64,000 bases of DNA from a bacterium ADurb.Bin236. GTDB lineage: Bacteria > UBP15 > UBA6099. Position 1 is the stretch's first letter. Each line of letters begins with the position of its first letter. The notes under the pieces are model-generated. The model was not told the origin of the DNA. It did no database searches and saw only the letters and a list, made by a program, of their open reading frames with translations. Made by a program: the position numbers and the translations under genes. The stretch covers positions 1-64,000 of the forward strand of contig MWCD01000002.1 in assembly GCA_002069885.1 (NCBI GenBank), read 5' to 3'. Of this stretch, positions 16,341 to 24,867 are shown piece by piece.

Positions 16341-17870
16341 ATGAACGAATATAACTCAGAGAATAAAAAATATTGGGTTAGGCTTACGCGCGTCTGCAAC
16401 AACAACTGTCTGTTCTGCCTAGACGCAGACGAGCAGAACGGAAGCTATGAGCCGACGGAAAGCATCCTTGCGTTGTTGCGGGAAGGCCGCGCGAGGGGGT
16501 TCGATCAAGCTGTTCTGTCCGGCGGCGAACCCACTCTTCATCCTGATTTCTTCGCAATTGTGTCAGAAACAAAGAAAATGGAATACAGGAGGACGCAAAC
16601 CATAACCAACGGCCGGATGTTCAGCTATGCCGGCTTTGCCGAAAGAGCCGTTGCCGCCGGGCTGGATGAAGCGACTTTCTCTCTGCACGCCGGAGCCCCG
16701 TCCGCCTTCGAGACTCTCACCCGGACTCCCGGAAGCTATGACGAGGCTTTGAAAGGTTTTATGAGAGCGGCAAAACTTTCCGGCCTTGCGGTTTCTGTAG
16801 ACATTTTGTTGACAGCAAGCACAATACCCAGCCTTACAGATTGGATTAAAAGATTGTCTGACTTAGGGGCGTCTGAGTTCGACATATTGTATCCGATTCC
16901 TTTCGGCGAGGCGTGGAAGCATAAAAACGATATTTTTTTCAACCTAGATGAGAGCGCAAAGGATATTGTCAAAGCGTTCGAGTTCTGCGAAGAACGAGGC
17001 GTCAAAGCGTGGTCGAACAGAATACCGGCTAGAGTGTTCGAGGGCGCGGAAAGGTTTATTCAATCGCCGTTGAAACTCAGAGTCGAGGTGGAAGCTAAGA
17101 GGGGCATGTTCGAAGACCTTGCGAATAGAGGAGTGGAACCGCCTTGCTCTGGAGATAGATGCGCTTTTTGTCATGTGACCGATTTCTGCCGCTCGCTAAG
17201 GAAGTTTTCGGGCGCAATCGCATCAAAGAAATCGCCTTCGATTATTATAACGGAGAACAACGTTGCTCGGCTTGGCGGGGGTTTTCCTTATGAGCCGGAA
17301 ACGATTGTTATAGACGGTCTCGGCATTTTGGAAAACGAGCAGATGAAGCGTTATTTTTTGAAAAGGGACATTCGCATTGAGGCGATCATTAATAAACCTT
17401 TTGAAAATTATCAAAGAATCCCGGATATCGTTTCTACGGTTTATCTGGAAATCAATAGAGAAACCGCAAAAAACCTGTCAAACATCGGAAGCGCTTTGCT
17501 AGATAAAGTTGAGCTGAAAATTATTATGAGAGGGCGCGCTACGCTTGAGGAAACATTGGGAAAAGACATTCCGATAGCTGGTTTCATGCGAGAGTTTTTA
17601 AGAAGCGGAAACATGGAAATAGAGATATTAAATGTCCCACGATGTCTGACCGGGCGCGAGGAGATGCGCGTGTTTGACGCTGTGCCGGCAAACGTGTTCA
17701 AAAGCAGCGGAGAAATCGATTTGGACGAATATGTAGGCTGCTATATGGCAAACTGGATGAGCGAAAAGAGCGCTAGGTGCGCCGGATGTAGTCATTATGC
17801 CGATTGTCCGGGGATTCATATAAACCATGTGAGAGCTTTCGGGTTTTCAAACATTCCGTTCGGAATATGA
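16341..17870 (+). CDS. Large radical SAM enzyme with two C-terminal Cys clusters
   Basis: 509 residues, no clear ribosome site. The RSAM core is N-terminal: LTRVCNNNCLFC (C19, C23, C26) and LSGGEPTLHPDF. A first Cys group, CSGDRCAFCHVTDFC, lies at about 270-285. A 200-residue extension (PETIVIDGLGILENEQM onward) ends in a second group, CAGCSHYADCPGIH, followed by VRAFGFSNIPFGI. That final C..C...C-G pattern resembles the end of the RSAM gene at 13096. The extension alternates beta and helix but I cannot name its fold. Last gene of the plus-strand cluster, 38 bp before the convergent HemN-like gene. Confidence 0.75.
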   Translation: MNEYNSENKKYWVRLTRVCNNNCLFCLDADEQNGSYEPTESILALLREGRARGFDQAVLSGGEPTLHPDFFAIVSETKKMEYRRTQTITNGRMFSYAGFAERAVAAGLDEATFSLHAGAPSAFETLTRTPGSYDEALKGFMRAAKLSGLAVSVDILLTASTIPSLTDWIKRLSDLGASEFDILYPIPFGEAWKHKNDIFFNLDESAKDIVKAFEFCEERGVKAWSNRIPARVFEGAERFIQSPLKLRVEVEAKRGMFEDLANRGVEPPCSGDRCAFCHVTDFCRSLRKFSGAIASKKSPSIIITENNVARLGGGFPYEPETIVIDGLGILENEQMKRYFLKRDIRIEAIINKPFENYQRIPDIVSTVYLEINRETAKNLSNIGSALLDKVELKIIMRGRATLEETLGKDIPIAGFMREFLRSGNMEIEILNVPRCLTGREEMRVFDAVPANVFKSSGEIDLDEYVGCYMANWMSEKSARCAGCSHYADCPGIHINHVRAFGFSNIPFGI

Positions 17871-17908
17871 CGTAGCGGCTAACGGCGAATCCGGCCTTGT
17901 CTTTTGGA

Positions 17909-19327
17909 TTATGTGGAAATGATGATTTCACCGCGCGGGCGCTTTGCTACGGATATAAGCTCCTCCTGATTGTAGAAAAATTTCGAAAGAACGGCTTTTT
18001 CAAAACCATCGCAGAGCATCTCTATGGAATCGTCGCCGACGCTCAACTTGCCCAAGTTTTGCAGTGTTTCAATTTCATCTCTAAAAACCGACTCGATTTC
18101 GAGTCCGAAGACGGTTTTGAACAAAGAACGCGAAACATTTCCAGTTTTGTAAAAGGCTTTCAGAACGAAGTCCCTCATGCGATCGGCAGGCTCGCGCCGG
18201 GAGAATCGATAAACAGAGTCACTGAATCTGAAACCCGGATCCAGCGGGTTCGGAACCCGACCGAGAGCAGCGGAGCCGCCCGGACCGAAGTTGATAGTCT
18301 CGGCCGCGTTTTCCATGAACGACCTTGCCCCGACTCCCAGCCCGATCATCGAGTTTCTCATTTCGGGATGCCACTCGGTAGGCTGGTTGCCGATTAGACA
18401 GACGAAATCCTTTCTCACGAACAACTGACTATTAAGGAAAGGATTTGAAGAATAATTAGTATATCCTGCGCGCGAGGCTGCGTCGACTGTCGCCTCAAGA
18501 TACCTGACCGCGAAATCTTCCGAGTTCTCCGTAATATAGTTTTTTCTTGCTTCTTCACCGTATCGGGAGTTCTCAAGTCTGAAGAAATAAACGTTGATGG
18601 TTGAGGGGCCTAATTGAGAAATTGCTTCAAATGAATCCCTGAAGCCATCGACGCTGTCGCCCGGCAATCCCGCTATTAGATCGAAATTCACCGCGTCCAC
18701 TCCTAGAGAGCGAAGCCGATCCGTTATCCGAGAAAGACAGTCGATGTCCGCGTAATCCCTTCCGGCATTGCTAAGTGCAGCGGGGTTTAAAGATTGAACG
18801 CCAACGCTAATCCTGTTTACGCCTGAGGAGACCGCAACCGCAAGTTGTTCGTCCGTGACTTGCGTGGGTTTTATTTCCAGTGTCCGCGACCCACCGGCGG
18901 TAAAGCTAAAATTCGAGTTTATCTCCGAGAAAAGTTTTTTCAGAAGCTTCTCGGACAACAGCGTCGGCGACCCTCCTCCGATGTGCATTGTCTTAAAATG
19001 GAAATTCTTGAAAGCTCCGGAGAAAAATGAAGCCTCCTTTGCCAGATACCCGACATATTTTCCTAGTTCCGATTCGCTCTCAATTATCCGGGAGTTATAC
19101 ATGCAATAGAGGCATTTGCGCTTTTCACAATACGGCACGTGAACGTAAAGAGATAAAAAAGGCTCGTTTTTATCAGAAAGAAATCCGCGCCAATGCTTGA
19201 GAGCTTCGTCAGGGGCTATATAACTGTCTATCCCGGTCGAAAGATAAACATAAGGATTAAATAGGTTATACTCTTTGGTCAGCAGTTCATATAATTCGAT
19301 TTTTTTGAGAGCGTTGCGATAATCCAT
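17909..19327 (-). CDS. HemN/HemW-like radical SAM protein with unusual CX4CX2C motif
   Basis: 472 residues. The order YVHVPYC, HIGGGSPTLL, SVGVQSLNP, VNFDLIAGLPGD is that of the coproporphyrinogen oxidase-like HemN/HemW family. That family normally has CX3CX2CXC; here the DNA reads VPYCEKRKCLYCMYN, giving C67-X4-C72-X2-C75 with an extra residue and no fourth cysteine. A C-terminal winged-helix-like segment is present (VSRSLFKTVFGLEIESVFRDEIETL). An oxygen-independent haem oxidase role is therefore doubtful; a chaperone-like or peptide-modifying role is possible. It faces the HXS cluster and is not in its operon. Confidence 0.7.
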   Translation of the reverse strand: MDYRNALKKIELYELLTKEYNLFNPYVYLSTGIDSYIAPDEALKHWRGFLSDKNEPFLSLYVHVPYCEKRKCLYCMYNSRIIESESELGKYVGYLAKEASFFSGAFKNFHFKTMHIGGGSPTLLSEKLLKKLFSEINSNFSFTAGGSRTLEIKPTQVTDEQLAVAVSSGVNRISVGVQSLNPAALSNAGRDYADIDCLSRITDRLRSLGVDAVNFDLIAGLPGDSVDGFRDSFEAISQLGPSTINVYFFRLENSRYGEEARKNYITENSEDFAVRYLEATVDAASRAGYTNYSSNPFLNSQLFVRKDFVCLIGNQPTEWHPEMRNSMIGLGVGARSFMENAAETINFGPGGSAALGRVPNPLDPGFRFSDSVYRFSRREPADRMRDFVLKAFYKTGNVSRSLFKTVFGLEIESVFRDEIETLQNLGKLSVGDDSIEMLCDGFEKAVLSKFFYNQEELISVAKRPRGEIIIST

Positions 19328-19475
19328 ATATCTTCCGCGTATAGCGCCGACGTATACAAAATCTTCACCCGCGCGCCAACCAAATTTAAGTAAACACTAT
19401 GTTTGATATTATAATTGATTCGCTTTGATTCCGACCTCATAAATACATTTTCTTTTTTGAGTTGTTGATGAAACC

Positions 19476-19655
19476 GCAGCCCGGAATTTTCACGGGAAAA
19501 TCTGTAAAATCAAATAAAGGGCGATCTATGTCGTTGAATAATAGACTCGAACTGTCGTCACATATGAAACAGCATGCTCTCTCGTTCTAGCTCAAATCGC
19601 CTCGTGCCGCATCCCTTTCTTCGATTTAAATCCGCATTGGTGAAGATTGCGGGCT
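19476..19655 (+). repeat. Dispersed intergenic repeat R2, copy 1
   Basis: About 180 bp, similar over its length to 45640-45820 (shared stretches include AAAGGGCGATCTA and ATCCCTTTCTTCGATTT). Internal arms at 19506-19521 and 19613-19628 are imperfect inverted repeats (AAATCAAATAAAGGG versus the complement of CCCTTTCTTCGATTT). A second stem (CCGCATT/ATTGCGG, one mismatch) lies at the right end. No ORF and no clear flanking duplication. Confidence 0.6.
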
Positions 19656-19724
19656 AGCCGGCGCCGCAAGAGAATCGGAACAGACTTTGGCATTCGCGAT
19701 TACAGGCGCTCGAAAGGACAAACG

Positions 19725-19747
19725 AAAAAAGCCCGCATAAGCGGGCT
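19725..19747 (-). terminator. Intrinsic terminator of tRNA-fMet
   Basis: Read on the minus strand: a perfect 7-bp stem, AGCCCGC/GCGGGCT with loop TTAT, followed by a run of T. It begins 9 nt after the 3' end of the tRNA. Confidence 0.85.
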
Positions 19748-19756
19748 TTCATCGTA

Positions 19757-19830
<74 letters not shown>

Positions 19831-20103
19831 AAAAGATTATAGGGTCGCCGCTGTTGAATGTAAAGGTCTTGAGCAAATCAGGGTTTATTCATCGTCGCGG
19901 CATGGGCGTGGACAGTGTTATCTCAAGCGCCAAGGCGGGAAATGGGGAGTGTGCGTGAGAGTAACCGATAAGCATTGCTCACGAGTGGAGCGTGCCGGGA
20001 TTTGTCTGTGGGTGTCTATGACAGGGCGAAATATTTAACCTGATTATGATTGTGATATAATATTCAGCAGAAAATACACAAAAAGGAATGAGGAGATATT
20101 GTT

Positions 20104-20730
20104 GTGGAGTGCAATATAAAAGAAACTCTTCAAGTTGTTGCTTCAGTTTTAAACATAATTGGTGTTATTTTTGTATTATGGCAAATTGTTCTTTCGCGAA
20201 AATCAGTAGAAAAAGCCGAGGAATCTGTGTTATTAGCACATCGTTCGTTGGAAGCTGCTCGACAAAGTGTAGATGACGCAAAGCTAAGTAGGCAACTAGA
20301 AATTTTACCCAATCATGGTTGGGTCTTTTCTGTAAATGCCAGCTTGACGAGATGGATACGAGAGTTGACGGAAAAGTCTGATAAAATAAAGAGAATAGTT
20401 CAAAACATAAATAGCGATTCAATGAGAGAACTTTTTTCTTCAAATATTAAGAGTCCCACGGACCTTCATTTGAGAAAATACGATCGTGACAATATGCCCT
20501 TATGGCTTAGTCAACTATGGGTTTCTGCGGCGCAGTATTACTACAATGCCATCATTTTACTATCACCAGAACGTCGTAGTGATTCTGTGAAAGACCTTAA
20601 TTCCTATGCCGAACGTTTCGATGAATCTCTGTCTGCAATAAAAACAATTCATAAATATTTGAGCGACATGGTCCCTGAAGTGATAGGGGAAACACCTGCT
20701 TCAATAGATGATGATTCCTTTTTTACATAA
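20104..20730 (+). CDS. Membrane-anchored protein of unknown function
   Basis: 208 residues starting at a GTG with AGGAG 8 nt upstream. A single hydrophobic helix at residues 10-33 (VVASVLNIIGVIFVLWQIVL) is followed by a charged, probably coiled-coil region (SVEKAEESVLLAHRSLEAAR) and a helical soluble part. Base composition is much richer in AT than the genes around it, which suggests acquisition. An integrase remnant lies just downstream on the opposite strand. I recognise no family. Confidence 0.65.
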   Translation: MECNIKETLQVVASVLNIIGVIFVLWQIVLSRKSVEKAEESVLLAHRSLEAARQSVDDAKLSRQLEILPNHGWVFSVNASLTRWIRELTEKSDKIKRIVQNINSDSMRELFSSNIKSPTDLHLRKYDRDNMPLWLSQLWVSAAQYYYNAIILLSPERRSDSVKDLNSYAERFDESLSAIKTIHKYLSDMVPEVIGETPASIDDDSFFT

Positions 20731-20778
20731 CTGGTTTTCTTTACTTCTTTCATCTCGGTCTATCTCACATTACACCTG

Positions 20779-21105
20779 TCAACTGCCCATTGTCACGCCC
20801 TCCGGCACCTGAATGTCCGCGAACGCCTGCATGACTTTCTCATGTGTCGGGTTTACATAAATCTGGGTGGTCATTATACACTTGTGGTGGGCTACTTCTT
20901 CCGCTATGTGGATTCCATGACGGTTCGCTACCTGAGTGACTACGTGGTGGCGGATGTCTTGGAAACGAATATCCTTTATGCCGGCTTTTTCCACAGCCTC
21001 GTCCCAGACCTTTCGGGGGAATCGTAGCCTAGCGCCATACCCGCCCGTCTGGCACGTCTGGATGGGCTGAACGCTGTTCGCAAAATACCTGTTTTGCTCT
21101 CTCAT
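20779..21105 (-). pseudogene. Tyrosine recombinase (phage-type integrase) C-terminal remnant
   Basis: 108 codons. IKDIRFQDIRHHVVTQVANRHG is the region around the second catalytic Arg of tyrosine recombinases (usually HxLR or HDLRHT; here Gln replaces the first His). VAHHKCIMTTQIYVNPTHEKV contains the late His and the Tyr nucleophile of the usual LGH...T..Y pattern. The N-terminal DNA-binding half and first catalytic Arg are missing, and an in-frame TGA lies directly before the ATG, so this is a fragment and not an active integrase. With the low-GC gene at 20104 it marks a decayed mobile island. Confidence 0.65.
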
Positions 21106-21203
21106 TCAAGCCTGTTGTAATCGATTTTCGTCTATTGCTGGTCTCGTTGAAGAAGCTTTTAGATGCGATATTCGCGGGGTGGAAAAGATTAATTGAAAAA
21201 ACG

Positions 21204-21665
21204 TCAATCTTCCGGGAGGGGGCCGATGAAGGGGAGGGCTGAGGAGATGGAGCGGACGAGCTTTTTTGATTTCTCTCTGATCGGCAATACTGACACGGCG
21301 TCGTTGAACGAGCTTTTCATGCTGGGGGCTGATTTGGCTATGATTGTCATCAGGACGATTCCGGTGAAACAGGCGAAGAGACCCGCTATCAACAGGGCCA
21401 TCAATCTGCTGAGAAGGATTATCGACATCGTCACGTAGCAAAGAGCGAATCCGCCGAAGGCTCCGACGTACAGGGCGCGCGCCCGGATTTCTGTTTCCAG
21501 AGACGTTATCCCGACGGGTTTTCCTTTGTTCGAAATTACCGGGCGTTTATACGCTCCGGTTTGCGGTTTGCCGCCGTCGTCCGGGGACACCTTTGCGCCG
21601 CAGCCTGTGCAAAAGGTCTTTTCTTTCTTGGGGTCGAGTATTTTGCCGCATTTCTCGCATTGCAT
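21204..21665 (-). CDS. Zinc-ribbon membrane protein, function unknown
   Basis: 153 residues. The N-terminus MQCEKCGKILDPKK then FCTGCGAKV is a CX2C...CX2C zinc ribbon. Two hydrophobic helices follow (about residues 68-90 and 91-112: FGGFALCYVTMSIILLS and LLIAGLFACFTGIVLMTII), with a basic C-terminal tail. This zinc_ribbon plus two-helix plan is common in small proteins of unknown role. GGAG lies 10 nt before the ATG. No operon partner is evident. Confidence 0.7.
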   Translation of the reverse strand: MQCEKCGKILDPKKEKTFCTGCGAKVSPDDGGKPQTGAYKRPVISNKGKPVGITSLETEIRARALYVGAFGGFALCYVTMSIILLSRLMALLIAGLFACFTGIVLMTIIAKSAPSMKSSFNDAVSVLPIREKSKKLVRSISSALPFIGPLPED

Positions 21666-22095
21666 GGCGGTCGCGCTCCATAATCGGAACCTGACGCGCT
21701 ATGGTTTTCATGCTATTGCTTCTTCCAATAGCGCATTCGCAGAAGTTCCGACACCAGTATACGGCCCGGCATGGAATAAATCAATCGGCCTTAAGCCGCA
21801 GCAGGCGCGACACCGCTTGCAGCGGTGAAAAATGAGGGTTGAAGGGCGCGCAAAGTATTGGCGACCGGTCTTTACGGATGAAGTTCAAAATCTTATAATA
21901 ACACCGTTTTGACCGCCGCCCCCATAGCTCAGGCGGATAGAGCGCCGGATTCCTAATCCGGGTGCAGAGGTTCGAGTCCTCTTGGGGGCATCATCATAAT
22001 ATCTCAAGGAATCGTCGATAGGGAAAGCGGTTTTTAAGTCGGTTTTCGTCGGCGGACTGCAACTTTAACACAGATTTTCACAAGAGAAATCCGGG
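21666..22095. other. Intergenic stretch around tRNA-Arg
   Basis: 430 bp without a protein gene. Apart from tRNA-Arg (21918-21990) it holds an imperfect hairpin near 21710-21735 (ATGC-TATTG pairing with CAATAGCGCAT) and nothing else I can name. Confidence 0.5.
21918..21990 (+). tRNA. tRNA-Arg (CCT)
   Basis: Acceptor arms GCCCCCA and TGGGGGC pair perfectly, D arm GCTC/GAGC, anticodon stem CCGGA/TCCGG with loop TTCCTAA (anticodon CCT), T arm AGAGG-TTCGAGT-CCTCT, discriminator A. CCA is not encoded. Confidence 0.93.
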
Positions 22096-24075
22096 TTAAT
22101 GACTAGATTGGTCTAAAACATCAGCAATCATAGAAATTAGAGCGGCGTTTTCAAAAGGTTTCTGAAGGAAGCCTAGAGCGCCGTCGTTTATGACTCTGCT
22201 CGCGCTTCTGTCTATGCTGTATCCGGAACAAACAATGACCTTGACGTCCGGGTTGATGGCGCGGAGAAGCCTGAAGGTTTCGACGCCGTCGACTTCCGGC
22301 ATCATCATGTCGAGTATGACCAAGTCGATTTCATTTCGGCGTTTTCTATAAAGCTCCAGCGCGCGCGCCGCGCCTGAGGCCGGAATCGGGTTGAGGCCGT
22401 TGAGAGCGAGTATCTCGGCTGTTATCTCCAGAAAATCCTTGTCGTCATCCACAACAAGTATCGTTCCAGCGACTTTCGGCGGAGAGTCTTCGCTCGAAGC
22501 CGCGGGAGCCGCGGGAGACGAGCCTTTTATCGCTGGAAAATAGATGTCAACCCGTGTGCCTTTCCCCGGCGCGCTGTTTACGGACATGAAGCCATTGTGT
22601 CGTTGCACTATGCCAAGAGTGATAGGCATACCGAGACCGGTTCCTTTTCCGCGTTCCTTTGTGGTGAAAAAAGGCTCGTAGATTCGATTGATTACATCCG
22701 CCGGCATTCCCTTTCCGGTGTCGATTACTGATATGCGGCAGTAGTCTCCGAAGGACGAGTTGGGGATTGCGGCGCAATCTTTGTCATTCAGCGAAACATC
22801 CTCTGCCATTATGGTTATGACGCCGTTTTCCGACATTGAATCGCAAGCGTTAATGCTAACGTTAAGAAGAGCCTGAATGGCTTGGTTCATATCCAGAGAC
22901 ATAGTGGCGGAGCTTTTTGCGGTTTCGGAGCAGATATTGATATTTTTCGAAACGGTGCGCTTGAGCAGGTCGAGCAGTTCGGACACAATCGCTTCGGCGG
23001 AAGTTGAGCGGACATCCAGTTTTTCCTTGCGCGCGAATGTTAGCAGATTCATGGTCATGTCTTTTGCGCGGGCGGAGACTTTCTTGATTCTGTCCATGTG
23101 TTTAAAATTTGGGTCGGACTCGTCCAGACTGTCCAGAACGACGCTTGTAGTGGCGATAACGATGGCGAGTATATTGTTGAACTCGTGTGCTATGCCTCCG
23201 GCCAGTTTTCCTATGGCGTCCATCTTCTGGGATTGAATGAGCTGATCCTGAGTTCTTAAAAGTTCCGCGGTCCGTTCGGCGACCAATTCTTCGAGTTTTT
23301 CGCGGTGTTTTTCCAATTCGATTGCAGCAAGTTTCTTCTCCGTGATATCGTGCGCGATGGCGATAAGATATTTGTTGCCGTCGGGGTCGTGGAAGAGGGC
23401 CTTTTCCGCGATCTGCCATCTTTCCCTGCCGTCGATCTCGGTGAGCTTTTCCTCATTGATGTTGGGTTCGCCGGTGGCGAACACATTCTCTTCGACTGCT
23501 CTAAAAACGTCCGCCTCTTCTTTGCGAATAAAATCGTAATCGGTTTTTCCTATCATCTCTTCTACGGGCAGTTGAAACATGTCGCCGATTATTTTGTTGA
23601 TGAGAACCCACTTGTGTTCGCTGTCTTTAACGGCGAGCGGATAGGGAATAGCGTCTATGACGCTCTGAAGAAAATCCTTAGTTTTCTTCAACTCGGACGT
23701 CCGGGTTTTCACCAGCTTTTCCAGATGGATGTTTTGTTGTTCTTTTATGTTCCAATTCGTGACATCGGCGAGAGTTATTATTGCCCGTTCGCTCGACAGG
23801 GGGGTCACCGAGTGGAGCAGGTTCCTGCCGTCCCTGACGTCTTCGAAAACCATTTTGCGTCCGGATTCGAGACATTCTTTCAATATCGCTTTTCTGCGTT
23901 CTGACACTTCCGGGAGCATAAATTTCTCAAAGTGGTTTTCGATCAACTCTTCGGCGGTTCTATTCAAATTCAGGCATGCCGCATTATTGCAGAACTCGAT
24001 AGTTCCGTTTTTGTTTATTATGAGAGTCGGGACGTCGATGTTGTTCAGAATGGCTAACTCAGTCGAGTTCTTCAT
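22096..24075 (-). CDS. PAS-containing hybrid sensor histidine kinase with receiver domain
   Basis: 659 residues, no membrane segments, so probably cytoplasmic. Domain order: PAS (about residues 5-115, DVPTLIINKNGTIEFCN), a second PAS (about 135-250, VIDAIPYPLAVKD), a helical linker, HisKA with the phospho-acceptor in GGIAHEFNNILA, HATPase (DTGKGMPADVI, then FFTTKERGKGTGLGM), and a C-terminal receiver (ILVVDDDKDF, LVILDMMMPEVDG). It senses through PAS and passes phosphate from His to its own receiver Asp; the output partner is not adjacent. Expressed alone on the minus strand. Confidence 0.9.
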   Translation of the reverse strand: MKNSTELAILNNIDVPTLIINKNGTIEFCNNAACLNLNRTAEELIENHFEKFMLPEVSERRKAILKECLESGRKMVFEDVRDGRNLLHSVTPLSSERAIITLADVTNWNIKEQQNIHLEKLVKTRTSELKKTKDFLQSVIDAIPYPLAVKDSEHKWVLINKIIGDMFQLPVEEMIGKTDYDFIRKEEADVFRAVEENVFATGEPNINEEKLTEIDGRERWQIAEKALFHDPDGNKYLIAIAHDITEKKLAAIELEKHREKLEELVAERTAELLRTQDQLIQSQKMDAIGKLAGGIAHEFNNILAIVIATTSVVLDSLDESDPNFKHMDRIKKVSARAKDMTMNLLTFARKEKLDVRSTSAEAIVSELLDLLKRTVSKNINICSETAKSSATMSLDMNQAIQALLNVSINACDSMSENGVITIMAEDVSLNDKDCAAIPNSSFGDYCRISVIDTGKGMPADVINRIYEPFFTTKERGKGTGLGMPITLGIVQRHNGFMSVNSAPGKGTRVDIYFPAIKGSSPAAPAASSEDSPPKVAGTILVVDDDKDFLEITAEILALNGLNPIPASGAARALELYRKRRNEIDLVILDMMMPEVDGVETFRLLRAINPDVKVIVCSGYSIDRSASRVINDGALGFLQKPFENAALISMIADVLDQSSH

Positions 24076-24211
24076 TTATTCTCCGCAAGACGCGTTGCCC
24101 GGAATGTCAATCATCGCGCGACTAACTCGTCTTTATCAAAACGATAATATAAATGGCTTTAAAGCAATATGCAAACATCGCCGCGGACGCGAAAACGAAT
24201 ATGAGCCGTTT

Positions 24212-24658
24212 TCATTTTGACGAAAGTTCTGAAGAGCAGTTCGGGCACTTGATTGCGCGCACGGAAATAGTCGAGACGCAAAATGGACATTCCATCGTTG
24301 TCGGAGCTTCGGCGGGAGCTGGCTGGGGCTGTTTCTTAAGCCGGTTCACCTGTTTGACTATCAAGAAAATGACGAACGCGATTATTGCGAAGTCGATGAC
24401 GGTTGATATGAAAACGCCGTAGTTTATGGTGGGAGCGCCAGCGGCCTGAGCCTCCGCCAGAGACGCGTAAGTAGCTCCGTTTAGCGCCACGAAAAGGTTG
24501 GCGAAATCCATGCCGCCGGTCAACTTGCCAATCGGGGGCATGACGATGTCGTTGACCAGAGAGGTCACGATTTTTCCGAAGGCTGCGCCGATAATCACGC
24601 CGATGGCCATATCCAGCACGTTGCCTCGCAATGCAAATTCCTTGAATTCCTTGAGCAT
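24212..24658 (-). CDS. mscL: Large-conductance mechanosensitive channel with zinc-ribbon tail
   Basis: 148 residues with a textbook ribosome site (AGGAGG) before the [23 protein letters not shown] and [17 protein letters not shown] are the MscL N-terminal helix and first pore helix; the second is around [20 protein letters not shown]. The channel opens under membrane tension to release solutes on osmotic downshock. The usual C-terminal helix is followed by a Pro/Ala linker and a [18 protein letters not shown] zinc ribbon, which would sit in the cytoplasm. This tail is not part of the classical channel, though similar tails occur in MscL of some bacteria. Confidence 0.92.
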   Translation of the reverse strand: MLKEFKEFALRGNVLDMAIGVIIGAAFGKIVTSLVNDIVMPPIGKLTGGMDFANLFVALNGATYASLAEAQAAGAPTINYGVFISTVIDFAIIAFVIFLIVKQVNRLKKQPQPAPAEAPTTMECPFCVSTISVRAIKCPNCSSELSSK

Positions 24659-24867
24659 AGCGGCCTCCTAATTAGAGTATTTGCGGATTATATTACAACT
24701 ATTCTGTTGAAGGCGCAATACCTTTGAATCGGCGATTATGTGAGCGACGCTTAAGATAATCCATGTTGAATATGCTGTCAACTGCGAGAAAACGGTTAAG
24801 CGTAGCCTATGGTTTAGCAGAAGGAACCGGGTTAAAATAGGTGTCATGCTATTAGGAGGAAGGGGCG

